A DNA stretch of 64,000 bases. Source: Anaeramoeba flamelloides. Lineage: Eukaryota; Metamonada; Anaeramoebidae. Numbering within the stretch: position 1 is the stretch's first letter; every line of letters begins with the position of its first letter. The notes below the pieces were generated by a model. It had not been told where the DNA came from, made no database searches, and saw only the letters and a list, made by a program, of their open reading frames with translations. Location: NCBI GenBank assembly GCA_027625915.1, contig JANTQA010000072.1, positions 3,286,001-3,350,000 of the forward strand, written 5' to 3'. Shown one piece after another: positions 46,177 through 56,894 of the stretch. A program made the position numbers and the translations under genes.

Positions 46177-48927
46177 TTAAAATAATTCATTTAATTTGTA
46201 TTTAGAATATAATTTGTTTAATTGCTTTTTAAACAGATTAATATTAGAAAGCTGATAATAATCTGCAACATCTTGTAGCTCTGTAAATAATATTTGTAAA
46301 TCATCATTTGGATTAAATTCGATTTTATTTGTATACAAATATTTAATAAAAATTTGTAAAGTACGGCAACTTTTTTGGGTATAATCTTTAATTTGTTTAC
46401 AATTTTTTTCCAAAGTTCTAAACAAATTACGAAAAACTCCTGTTCGAACTAATAAAATGAATTTGTGAACCGAAATTTTTTCAAAATTTTGATCTTTATC
46501 TTTTTCATTTTTATTTTTATTTTCATTTTCATTTTCATTTTCATTTTCATTTTCATTTTTATTGTCATTTTTATTGTCATTTTCATTTTCATTTTTATTT
46601 TCATTTTTATTGTCATTTCCATTTTCATTTTCACTTTTCTTCTTCTTCTCCTTGTTCTTCCCATTCTTATTGCAAATTTTGATTTCCTTTCCACGATTGC
46701 ACTTGCTATTTACTAAATATAAACATTTATCCTTTTTTGGCTGCATTTGAATCTTATCAATTTTTTTATTTTTATTTACCAAAATAAAAAAATCTTTTGA
46801 ATTCTCGTCATTATAAAATTGAATTAAATCTTTCTTTAATAAAGACCAATCGAACGCAATTTGCAAATAGTTATTAATTAAATTAATCATTGATTTATTG
46901 AGAATTATAGAAGTATAAACCCAAACCAACCAAGTGTGTAAATCATCGTTTGATATCTTTAAAGAATTCATTTTTTTCGTAATAAAAGACAAATCTTTTT
47001 TGGTTCTAAATTGTAACCAAATTTTATGGGCCTTTAAATGATTTATTGTGCAATCTGTAAATTCGTTCATTAAAAAAAATTGATGAAAATCATTTATTAA
47101 GTCTGATTTTCGAATTTGGTTAACTTGTCTGTATCCCTGTGCTTGTAAATACAGTTGTCTGCCGATTCGATTCAAAGTTAATTTATAATACCAAATAATT
47201 TTGAAATTTTTTTTCATTAATTTATTAATCAATTGGGCCGAGGCTGAATTTAATCTGTAAGTGCCTCTCATTTCTATTGTTAAAAACGAACTATGATCCG
47301 CGAGGGCATCACATATTTCGCTTATTTCCTCGGGCGCCCATCCATTTTTACTTAATATTAGACGGTTTAAATTTGGATGGTTCCTTAAGAATTTACAAAA
47401 CGGGTTGATAATATCGGTATCCTGTCTATCGGAATAGAAATCAATAAATTTGATATTCTGTAAAGAATTATTGGCTTCCCATAAGAAAATCTGGATTTCT
47501 TTATTAAACCAATTTGGCCCTATTAATAAGGTTTCCAAATTATTACAGTTTTTCATTACATTAAATAATTTTTTAACCTCGGTCAGATCCAATTGTTTTA
47601 AACAATTTAAAAAGGTTCCTGTCAAATCAACATAATTTATCGTATAACTTTTTGAAATGGAACTAAACAACACCGATAGTTGTTTGATTTTGACATACAA
47701 GTTCCTTAAGATCAATTTGTTTATTAAGTAATTATTTTCTTCAATAATTTGACAGAAATCGTTAATGGAATCATTTGACCAAAAGCAATCACTCAAATCC
47801 AGTGTAGTCAACGAATTAGAATATTTTAATGAGCCAAACAAAATGGCGCTATTGCTTTTGACATTAAACGATGTTCCAGACAGATCCAGTAGTGTTAAAG
47901 AACTTGTATTGGCCAGTAACTTTTGGAAATCGTCATTTAATGTTAATGACGGGCAGCCAAGGGAAAGCTTTTTGAGCTGCAAACCATTTGCACTGCCCAT
48001 TACCAGATATTGTATTAACGTGGAAAGCCCCTCGGTGGTTAATTGGTTGCCCCTTACTTCTAAAGACTGTAAATTCTGATTATTGACGATTGCTTCTTTT
48101 AAGGATTTAATTGTGCGATCATTGACCCTTAGATGGTTTAATTTTAAACGTGTCAGCTTTGGCAAATGCGGCAACAACCCGAAGACTTTGATCGTGCTTT
48201 CTTGGTTCATATACGAATAGTTATACGACAAATCCAAAATCTGCAAATTGACGAGTTCCTTCAGGCTCTGCAGCAAGGTTTTGACAAGGTACGGCTTTAA
48301 ATGTAGCGACCTTAAGTACAGCTTTTTAAGCTTTGGGTGGAACTGGATCCCCTTGAGAAGGGATGGCAAACAAACCCCAATTTTTGACTTGAGTGCTAAA
48401 TAGACAACCTCAATGTTGACATTTCTTCTCAGCAATTCTTCAAAGCTGAAATCGTCAACAGGCAAATCAATCAAATCAAGCCCCAAGATCTCGACACTTT
48501 TGTTCATACACAGCCCCTCAAAGAGAGACTTTGCCATCGTCTTAGGAAAAATTGAGCCTGACAATGTTAGCCCTCTTAAGGGTGGGCCGTTGGATCCTAA
48601 GATCTGTTCGAAAAAGGTCATTGGCTCAGCAGGGAAATCGATCTCGATCAATTCTAATTTCTTTAAAGTCGTATTTTTCATGAGACCCGTGCATAACAAC
48701 TCTAATGAAAGTTTGTCAATCGGGATCCTATGTAACGATAACGTCTCTAATGTTTTGTTCGTTTCAAGGACATAGCCCAGTAACGATAATTCAATAGGAC
48801 GGAGTTTGTAGGACATCTTGAGGCTTGTTAAATATGTTGAGTTATTGATTAAATTATCAAAATAAAGCGGTAAACTTAACAATTCATCTTCGGATGGTTG
48901 ATCCGTTTTATTTTGCTTGCTTTCCAT
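46177..48927 (-). CDS. LRR and tandem-BTB domain protein, 916 residues
   Basis: BTB proteins of this layout are likely adaptors, often for cullin-3 ubiquitin ligases; the LRR part would bind a partner (family-level inference). Residues 1 to about 600 are leucine-rich repeats of the long ribonuclease-inhibitor type (LQSLEVRGNQLTTEGLSTL, LTTLDLSDCFW, LQILDLSYNYS). Residues about 623-711 form a degenerate BTB (FTDCTINHLKAHKIWLQFRT). A second BTB starts at 712 (DFFILVNKNK), is split by an N/E/K-rich insert at about 750-818, and resumes with SVHKFILLVRTGVFRNLF, IKDYTQKSCRTL, IKYLYTNKIEF and DVADYYQLSNINLF. Single exon; the ATG at 48927 follows an A-rich leader (CGAACAAAATG). The N/E insert is encoded by a hexamer-like repeat at 46500-46640 and reads as a long Ile/Phe frame on the other strand, which is a shadow. 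Confidence 0.93.
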   Translation of the reverse strand: MESKQNKTDQPSEDELLSLPLYFDNLINNSTYLTSLKMSYKLRPIELSLLGYVLETNKTLETLSLHRIPIDKLSLELLCTGLMKNTTLKKLELIEIDFPAEPMTFFEQILGSNGPPLRGLTLSGSIFPKTMAKSLFEGLCMNKSVEILGLDLIDLPVDDFSFEELLRRNVNIEVVYLALKSKIGVCLPSLLKGIQFHPKLKKLYLRSLHLKPYLVKTLLQSLKELVNLQILDLSYNYSYMNQESTIKVFGLLPHLPKLTRLKLNHLRVNDRTIKSLKEAIVNNQNLQSLEVRGNQLTTEGLSTLIQYLVMGSANGLQLKKLSLGCPSLTLNDDFQKLLANTSSLTLLDLSGTSFNVKSNSAILFGSLKYSNSLTTLDLSDCFWSNDSINDFCQIIEENNYLINKLILRNLYVKIKQLSVLFSSISKSYTINYVDLTGTFLNCLKQLDLTEVKKLFNVMKNCNNLETLLIGPNWFNKEIQIFLWEANNSLQNIKFIDFYSDRQDTDIINPFCKFLRNHPNLNRLILSKNGWAPEEISEICDALADHSSFLTIEMRGTYRLNSASAQLINKLMKKNFKIIWYYKLTLNRIGRQLYLQAQGYRQVNQIRKSDLINDFHQFFLMNEFTDCTINHLKAHKIWLQFRTKKDLSFITKKMNSLKISNDDLHTWLVWVYTSIILNKSMINLINNYLQIAFDWSLLKKDLIQFYNDENSKDFFILVNKNKKIDKIQMQPKKDKCLYLVNSKCNRGKEIKICNKNGKNKEKKKKSENENGNDNKNENKNENENDNKNDNKNENENENENENENKNKNEKDKDQNFEKISVHKFILLVRTGVFRNLFRTLEKNCKQIKDYTQKSCRTLQIFIKYLYTNKIEFNPNDDLQILFTELQDVADYYQLSNINLFKKQLNKLYSKYKLNELF

Positions 48928-49020
48928 TTTGTTCGCTTTTTTGGTCTTCGGGTGGGTTTTTGATTATTAGGTTGTGTTTTTGTTTTTGATTTTTGTTTTT
49001 TTGAGTTAGTTTGTTTGTTT
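48928..49020 (-). promoter_or_regulatory. CAAA-rich 5' leader of the LRR-BTB gene
   Basis: On the minus strand this is A/C-rich (CAAAAATCAAAAACAAAAAC) leading to CGAACAAAATG, parallel to the leader at 31880-31960. Confidence 0.4.
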
Positions 49021-49179
49021 TTTCAAGAAATAAAAACAGAAAAAATGAGTTTTTTATTTCTACATTCTTTTTTATGTTATCTTGTTTGAGTCATCTTATT
49101 TTATAAGACTGTATTCTCCAAAAGGTATGTTTCGAAATTTCATTTTTTTTTCCATACAATCTGTGGACGAATCCTCAAA

Positions 49180-49368
49180 ATGTCGAAAGCTGAATTGATG
49201 TTCAATGATTTTTTCAAAAAAATCTTTAAGGTGGTATGTACATTTTTCAAATTTGAGAATACCATCATTAAGGTGAAATTGAATTGTTCAAATCATTTGT
49301 TAAACTATGTAAATGGATGTTCTGAAAATAGGAGAGCTGAATATATAATATATTTTCATATCAATTAG
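49180..49368 (+). CDS. Possible small gene or first exon, 62 codons
   Basis: Divergent from the LRR-BTB gene by about 250 bp. The ATG has a good context (CCTCAAAATGTCG). It encodes MSKAELMFNDFFKKIFK, then either continues to a TAG (62 residues) or splices at the strong GTATGT donor at 49234. The N-terminus is faintly like LSM2 (FFKSLVGKDV), but no second exon supporting that was found. Function unknown. Confidence 0.25.
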   Translation: MSKAELMFNDFFKKIFKVVCTFFKFENTIIKVKLNCSNHLLNYVNGCSENRRAEYIIYFHIN

Positions 49369-50853
49369 AAAAGGGGAATGAAAATAAATAAAACAATTTG
49401 ATCCAAGAAAAATATTAGTAAAATCATCTATTTCTTGATTTTATCAATACAATTTGGGAATTACATGTTTTTTTTGCTTGGTTTTGTTTTTAATTCTTTT
49501 CGAAAATCTTTGATTATAAAAATTTTTGAGAAACAAATTACTGTTTATTTCCAAAGAATTTCCAAAATGAATTTAAAAATCCTATTTTGATTTGATTCTT
49601 TTTCATTCTGGGATTGGTTCAGAAAATACGTTATTTTTTGAATTATTCTTCAGAAATATATTTTTATTTAATTGATTTGTGTGGTATAAAACATATTTTT
49701 TTACCTCAAAACCCAAAAACCAAAAGAAAGATGGATTCTTGATTTCAATTTTTGATTAATTTTTCTTTTATTTTGGGTTGAATCTTTTCTAACTGTTTTT
49801 TGATTCCGAGACTTCAACCAATTTATTTTAATTTTTAATAGTATTCTTTATTTTGGTTTTGTTTGATAAAAATATTTGAAAAAAGAATTTTGATATTAAA
49901 TTTGTAAAAAAAGGTTTTTGATAAATAATAATAAAAAGGAATGGGGTCAGAATCACTTGATAATAGATTACATATTATCATGTAAATTAAGGAGATAAAG
50001 AAAAAATATCAGTGCAATATACTTTATTTGGATTTTTTTTATATCATTTTTGTTTTAAACAGTTTTATTTGGAAAGGTGATCTTACTTGTTTGATTTTCA
50101 AAAAAAAAAATTTGTAGAATAATACACAATTATTTGGTCAGTTTTTTTTTGGTTTGTTTCTTGATTATTTTCAATCATTGGTTTAAATAGATTTCTTGAT
50201 CTAAAACTCAAAAATTTAATAAAAAAAAATATTCCCAAAAAATCGAAAAATGAAAGATTTAACTCTGAATTACTTTGGGTTCACTTTCTTTTCACAAATA
50301 GCGCTGAGAATGATTTTTTCGTTTCAAAGTTTCGATATCTTGTTTTACTCAAAAAATCTTTTTTTCAGTGAGGTTCTCTAAATTAAAATTGTTGAAAATT
50401 GAAAAGTTTACTTACTTCAATAAATGGGTTTCATTTAAGGGGAGATTCACAATTGGAATTTTCACCATACTTTATTAGAAACTTTAGCTTTATGAACCAG
50501 TTTCTGAGCACATTTGATTTGGTTAAAAAACATGTTTGGTCATCTCACATTTTGATAAGATTCACTCAGATACCATCCAAAACTTTTATTTAGTTTCGGT
50601 TTATTTAATGTTGTTCTAGATTGAACTCAGATACTTGCAAAGGGTTCTATTTTTTTTTTGAATGATCTGCAAAACAAGTAACAAAATATTTCACAAGTTC
50701 CTTCATAACTGTGTAATGCTAATTAACTCAAATCGCCACCCAATAAAAGCTATCTGATCTCTATTTTTTTCTTTCTTGTTACTACTATTAACATTATTAC
50801 AACCATGAAGGAAACATCTAAAATCACATAAATAAATGAAAATACACAAGAAC
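49369..50853. other. No supported gene
   Basis: A 64-codon plus-strand frame at 50399-50593 and a 48-codon minus-strand frame near 50709-50845 look mildly protein-like, but frames this long are expected by chance in 64 kb. Confidence 0.3.
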
Positions 50854-51388
50854 TTAAGGATTATTCGAATTTTATTGGTAGTGAATACTATTTTTTCACC
50901 TATAATAACATATTTATAGACTTAAAAGAAACTTGATCTAAGGGATCTTGCTAACTTGAAAAATTTAAGTTTTTATTGGAAAATTTTGAGTTGGGATAAA
51001 ACAATTTTCCTTCATCAAATCCAAATTATTCTCAACAAATTTTGAAGAAAAAAATTTCATTTGGAAAATGTCACTCCACTCTCTTTTCAAGTATGTTAGA
51101 GTGTAGCGAGAGAGCATAAATATACTTGAATAGAAAGTAGAGGGGCATTTTCTTAATATCAAAAAAAATCGATTTTTAGTTTTGCCTTGTTTTGTTGGGG
51201 AAATTCAAAAATTTTTTTGATCAATATATGATTTTCCAGCAAAATCTAAAAAATCCCAAAAATTCCAAAAATTCCAAAAATTGCAATATTCTGACTTTTC
51301 CACAACTCATTGTCTTTTAAAGCTTTTTTTCTGTTTATAGTATTTTATTTCAACCCCCACAGATCATACAATTCGAATATTCCTTTAA
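50854..51388. mobile_element. Family G element with TTAA ends, copy G2
   Basis: 535 bp bounded by TTAA. Left end TTAAGGATTATTCGAATTTT; the right end in reverse is TTAAAGGAATATTCGAATTG. The internal subterminal block CCCAAAAATTCCAAAAATTC, a short tandem, matches G1. TTAA target sites are typical of piggyBac-type transposases. No transposase is encoded. Confidence 0.65.
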
Positions 51389-53590
51389 GATCCTTTAAAA
51401 AAAAAATGGAAGAAAAATAATACTAAAAAAACAAGATCACTGTAATCTTTTTTTGTCAATTTAAAAAGTATCTGTTGTTTTGTGTATTCTTTCAAAAAAA
51501 AACTAAATATAAATAATAATAATAATTACCAAAATTTTGGAAATACCTTTCCATTCACACAACTCTCAGTGGGGGGGGGGTTAGAAACCGAAATTTTGAT
51601 ATAAAAAAAAAATAATTAATATCATAAATTAAATATATGGGCATTGTCTTTTAAGGGAATAATCTCTATTAAATTTTTTTACCTACATTTAATAGAGATT
51701 ATGAAAATTTTTTGCCAATTACTTAGATTTGAAGACCCCTGTTTATTTTCAATACTAATAATCGTAAAATAACAGATTAAAATTTTCATTCAACTTTTGA
51801 AAAAATCACATCTCCCAAAAGTTAAAATAAATCATCAATAGAAATAAATTCTAAAAAGGGATATAATAATTTAAACTGGTTATAAAAAGTAAAAATTCGA
51901 AAGGTAACATTAGATTTTAAAATCTTTTTTTGGGAAAGAGGAAGAAAATTTTGTTCAATTTATTTTGAAACAAATGATATTAAACATATTTCTCGATAAT
52001 ATATCTTGATTGTTAAATTGTTCAAGAAAAAAATAATAGAGACTAATCCCTTAAAAAATCCGAATTTGTACTCAATGAAGATTGAAAAACAATTTTTTAA
52101 TATTAGAAAAAAACAAGAATAGACTAATAGTTGAGGAAAGTCAATTTATTGCAAATTTTAATGACGACATTTTCAGGTGAAAATAGTGATGTGGTGGATC
52201 AAAACACCCTTGAAAGGGTTATATTATCTCAATTAAATTACCAAATTTAAAATTTCTTTTGATAAAAAATTGTCAATTTTTACCTGATCTATTAGTGATA
52301 TTTTGAATTTTTATTTTTCATTTCCTAATCTATAAACACAAAAAATTCCTCAAGAAGTTCTAAATATTATTTACTCTTACTTTTACAATTTTGTAGTAAT
52401 TTCCAATTTGAACTTTTAATTCAGATCTTCTGAAACATATTTCTACACTTTCCTTAAACATTCGAATTCTTAAAATATAGAGGAAATAGTGGTCTACTTC
52501 AAAGGGTTTTTGAATTTTCCATTCTTTACTCAGTAAATTACGTATTTGATTGGTGAAAATTGTTTTTGTCAGTAAAAAAAAATACCATAAATTAAACTTT
52601 TTACAACTATTGATTGAACACTTATGTTTTTATATTTTAAAGATTGAAATGTTGTTTGGGAATTTTTGGTAAAATAATTGTTGTTTTACCGATTTTGCTT
52701 TAGAAATCTTCACAATAATTATTTTATTCTTTGAGATTTTATATTCCTTCTGTAATTGTTTCAAGGTGTTTCGGTTTTGCATTTACTTGGGTTGTTTCAC
52801 TTTAAGGAAAATTATTTTCTCAAGAATGAGTTTCTACTTTTTTTAAAAGGAAATTAAACCAAAAATTTTTTCCTCTTTTTGAACTTTTATTTTTTTCCTA
52901 TTTTTTGAAAAAAGTTCATTTTTCTTGATAAAGCTTTTTCAGGTTCATAGGCTTTCAATTTGAAGTTCCTTTTTTTAGATTCAACTCCATCATTCAAAAT
53001 TATTACATTACTTGAAAAAAAATCCAACATTACTTTTTCAAATAAACAAAAGAGAATTCTTATTTCTGAAAACATTTAAATTTTGCAAAAAACAATAAGA
53101 TTCAAAAACAATAATTATTGAGTATACTCAAGATCTATGAGCCAAGTTCTATTTTAAATGAATAATTCACATTGCAGATTAAAAAGTAATCACAACTGTT
53201 GCTAAAATTCAATCTGGCAATAAAGTTTCAATATCTTTACAGCTCTTTTTGAAAAACCCAGTTCAGGAAACCACTTTTTTGTTAACAGCCAATTTAAAAA
53301 TCATTATTTTTCGAAATTTTTCAATACTTCTCGAAAAGTTAGTTGATGTTTTGAATAAATTCTAAAATCTTCAACTTTTTTCACAACAGTGTATATATAC
53401 CCTTTTCGAAATTTGTGAAATTAACAATTCCTATCAGAAGATCCGAAAAATAATTTCCCTTTGAAAAAAATGAAAAATAAAAAATAGTGAACTATTAAAA
53501 TTGAAAAAATAGTTGTGGTGTTAAAAAGTAAAGAAAGTTTACATTTATAAGCTTTAACGTTTCAAATTGAATTCAAACTTTTTCTATCTA
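51389..53590. other. Gene-free desert
   Basis: Holds a G10 run at 51571-51580 and a perfect hairpin (listed). No gene supported. Confidence 0.45.
51659..51702. repeat. Perfect 16-bp inverted repeat (hairpin)
   Basis: ATAATCTCTATTAAAT and its exact reverse complement separated by 12 nt. No poly-T release signal or neighbouring gene explains it; it could be a very short MITE relic. Confidence 0.6.
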
Positions 53591-54072
53591 CAGTGATCAA
53601 AATAAAGCGTGCACAACGACTATAATCCGTGTTTCAAAATATTATCCGTACTTTTTTTTATTCTTGTACCAAGGCAAAATCCAATCTACTACCAAATAGT
53701 ATACCTGAGCCCAAATCAATTTTGAAAGTAAAGTACTGATTATTTTCAGTAAAATTTAAATTATTAATGCAAATAGTTGAAAATTTTCCCAAATATTCTA
53801 CAATTTTTTTTTAATTTTTTTGTTTTTTTTGATGAAAAATATTTTCTCTAAAAAATGAACTCTATTTTTTGAGATAAATTTTCCAATTTGATCCTTTATT
53901 TTTAGAATTTCTTTTTAAATAATAGAACTTTAAGAAACCAGTACCATATTTTTTTAGTGTTTATTATTGTTTTTTTTGATCGGTTGATGTATAGGTTTTC
54001 TATAACAAAAAAACACGCTTTTTATTTTGAAACACGCTTTATATTTTTTTGCACGCTTTATTTTGACTACAG
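53591..54072 (+). mobile_element. Family E Tc1-like element, copy E1 (best preserved)
   Basis: 482 bp. Left end CAGTGATCAAAATAAAGCGT then GCA; the right end in reverse is CTGTAGTCAAAATAAAGCGT then GCA. Flanked by TA on both sides. The CAGTG-type start and TA duplication are those of Tc1/mariner elements. It carries no transposase frame and is non-autonomous. E2 and E3 are older relatives. Confidence 0.82.
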
Positions 54073-54260
54073 TATTTTATTTTTTCTCAAAAATAATTGA
54101 ATAATAAACAAGTGATCATTCACATAAAGTCCCCTACCAAGCAAACATAATGAATTTTACTCTTCTTGTGATAATGATTTTTTTGAAATTAAAACTATTT
54201 ATTTTTTTTTAATCATTTTCAGTATGAATTTTTTGGAACTTTTTTTAAATTTTTTCCATA

Positions 54261-54548
54261 TTAAGGACTATTCGAATTTTATGCTCTGGGAGGGTTGGGA
54301 TACCATAAAGTAGAAAGTCAGAGAAGTAAGAGGTTAAGAATTAGTAATTAAAATTTGCAATGCTTTTTGAGGGAATTCAGTTAAATTTTGGATCTCAAAA
54401 TATTTTTGTAATTTTCAATCAAAACATCAAAAATCCCAAAAATTGCAATATTTTGTCTTTCAGCAAAACCTATAACTTTTTAACCATTTTTCTTATCTAT
54501 GTATGGTATTCCAACCCTCACATTGCATAAAATTCGAATATTCCTTAA
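54261..54548. mobile_element. Family G element with TTAA ends, copy G1
   Basis: 288 bp from TTAA to TTAA. Left arm TTAAGGACTATTCGAATTTT then ATG; the right arm in reverse is TTAAGGAATATTCGAATTTT then ATG, continuing into a shared GAGGGTTGG-ATACCATA block on both arms, about 45 bp of inverted repeat. Non-coding. Confidence 0.82.
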
Positions 54549-55392
54549 GCACTACGTTTTGGATTTACCAAATAGTCTCGGTACCTGTTTATTCCAATTT
54601 CATGTAAAATGTGAAGAAACGATAATCAAATTATTCTCCAATTAGGATCAAAAAAAACATTTTAGTACATTTTTCGAATTAAAAAATTTTCTAAGAAATT
54701 TTGAGATTCCATATCCTAAAACACCTTTCTATGAAATGTAAAAATGAAAAGAGAAAAATAATTGTCCTTTTTTTTTGAAATAAAAAATGATGATCTTTTC
54801 AAACTCTCTCAAGTTAAAAACATTTAAACATAAAAAAAAAAAACACTCGTTAGTTGAAAAATCATCCAATCAGCTAAATACAAACTTATATTTCCTATTT
54901 CTTTAACTCGTTGTTTTTTTCTCTCCAAAAATAAAACAAAATAAATTAAAATAAAAAAAATAAACTAATTGTTATTTAATACTAGGGCTTTTAAAAAAAA
55001 ATTGCCTAATATGAATTGTCATTTTTTCTTCCACGGCCCTATTACACTTTTAAAGAAATATTTGAATATTTATACTGGAATATTCAATTCTAGTTTCTTT
55101 AGACTTTAAAACAAAAGAAAAATAAAAAAAATTAATTTTCAATAACTTGAAAGAAAAAAGAAATATTTATTGCCCTTGCCCGAGATTTTTTTTTTAACAA
55201 AAGAAAAAAATGATAACTTTATTTTTTTTTATTTCTCTGGCTCTGATCAAGGTTTATTATCAGTAAAAGAAGCCGGTAATTGCTTATCAAATGAAATATT
55301 GAAAATACCATTGTCGGTTAGATTCATTTGTTGGGAACTAATTTAATGTTTTGAATTGAGGGGGGGGTAACAAATTAGAATTATTATAAAGC
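54549..55392. other. No supported gene
   Basis: Includes a G8 run at 55360-55367. A 26-codon minus-strand frame starting at an ATG near 55330 (MNLTDNGIFNISFDKQLPAS) is protein-like but too short to call. Confidence 0.3.
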
Positions 55393-55727
55393 TTAAGTTG
55401 TTCTTTCGAAAAACTGTGGTTGGGGAATTTGATCTTGATTAAGAGGAATTTTTTTTTTTTTAATTGTCCAATTTGATTCCTTTCCCCCTTTGATTTCAAG
55501 TTTTTCCTTTTCTTTTTTTTTTTTTTTTTGAAAGTTTTTTTCCCAATTCTTTAGCTTGATTGCCCACCACTTGGTGGTTTGAATGTTTTTTTGGTATTCA
55601 TCATTAGTAAAGAAGTTTAAAAGGCAAACTAAGAGTGTTTTCCCCCTTTTCGAACAATTATCACATAGTATTTGTTACTTGATTCTCGAGATTTATTTAC
55701 AAAAGATTGTTTAATTTTTTGATCCAT
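55393..55727 (-). CDS. Possible 94-residue basic protein with a 50-nt intron
   Basis: Exon 2 (55628-55393) is an open stretch with strongly protein-like content: CLLNFFTNDEYQKNIQ, TTKWWAIKLKNWEKNFQ, a K/E run, ESNWTIKKKKIPLNQDQ and a stop. It has no internal ATG. An upstream ATG at 55727 opens MDQKIKQSFVNKSRES; splicing 55678-55629 (GTAACA to ACTCTTAG) joins both in frame for 94 residues. The Trp pattern (WW then W eight residues on) is distinctive, but I know no family with it. The intron is far shorter than the protein-anchored introns in this window, which weakens the model. Confidence 0.33.
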
Positions 55728-55743
55728 TCTTGAGAATATATTA

Positions 55744-56185
55744 TTATTGGGGTTTAAAACTCATTTCGTTCTCTGCAAGTATCATATCAATTATGCATAG
55801 TAATTGTGGTTTTCTCTTAGGTTTTTTTTTTTTTTTTGGTTTTTATTCTTTTTTTCTTTTTAAAAATTTAAGTTACCAATAACACTTTTGGGGATAGTAA
55901 ACTCCAGTTCAAAATAATTACCCCCTTAAAAATTAAAATTTTGAAAATAAATATTTTTATAAATTGAAGTTATCTATTTCTAATAAAAAAATTACTATTT
56001 TAGTATTCAGTTCTATAAACTAGAAATATTTGTTTTATTTCTAAAAATAAAATAAAAAAAAGGAAAAAACAATAAATAAAAATTGGGTCGTTTATTTGGG
56101 AATTTAGTTTATTTACTCAAATTTATTTTTAAACATACGATCCAGCCAAACACACGGTACATTTGTTTTTATTTTCGTTTGACAT
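55744..56185 (-). CDS. Possible multi-exon small gene or its relic
   Basis: Three short minus-strand pieces look coding but are not firmly joinable: an ATG at 56185 opening MSNENKNKCTVCLAGS (a C-x2-C pair) before GTATGT; NYFELEFTIPKS at about 55919-55880; and KPQLLCIIDMILAENEMSFK ending in tandem TAA stops at 55744. If real, it is a tightly spaced upstream neighbour of the 55.4-kb frame on the same strand. Part of it (55920-56110) is duplicated at 60830-61010. Confidence 0.15.
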
Positions 56186-56894
56186 TTTTTTTTGTGTCTT
56201 GTTTCTTTCGAAATCCAATTGTTAGTTTCAAGATAAATTGGGTTGTGTGGGGAAGCTTTTGAAGAATTTTACATGCAACGATCTAATGGAAATTATATTA
56301 GCAAAAATTAGTTGGATTTTTGTTAATTTAAAAAAAAAATTTTTGTTATTTAAAAGAAAAAAAACGATCATTATATTTAGAGGAAATGGGAATTTTAGTT
56401 GATTCAATACAATACCAAATACTTTTTTGGACTTTAATCGAAAATGAATTTTGTTTGAAAATTACAATTAATAATTCATCAAAAATTACAATTTTCAGAA
56501 ATTTTAAGCTTTAAGGACAATTTTTAAAACCCTCTAAATTATTTCAAACAACTTAAAAAAACAATAGAAAATTCTCTACAAGAATTCAGGTGTTTAAAAT
56601 TTGTTTTAAAGGGAATTTTTCTCAAAAAACAGATTTTTTCCGATACTCTTTTTCAATATCACAGAAACAAGAACTAACAAATTTTGAAAAAAAAAATTTC
56701 ATTTTTTACTTCTTAGATCTAACTGAATAAAAATTTGTTAAATTTGTAAACATATAAACCTTTTATTAGAGAACATCGAACATTGGATTTCAATTTGAAA
56801 CGTAGTTCCTAATCAAATACCTATTGATCACAAAATAAATAATTATAAAAAATTCAGAAAAAGGCAGTAGTATTTTTAACAATGAGATCCTCTT
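56186..56894. other. Gene-free stretch
   Basis: Nothing recognisable. Confidence 0.4.

Noticed and set aside
46449-46750. Long Ile/Phe- and Met/Lys-rich frames overlapping the LRR-BTB gene
   Set aside because: They are other-frame readings of the N/E repeat DNA (ATTTTC-type units) and have no independent support.
49180-49368. LSM2 identity for the 62-codon frame
   Set aside because: Only the first dozen residues resemble LSM2; no Sm motif follows in this frame or in the next kilobase.
50399-50593. 64-codon plus-strand frame with mixed composition
   Set aside because: No ATG near its start, no splice support, and frames of this length are expected by chance in 64 kb of this composition.
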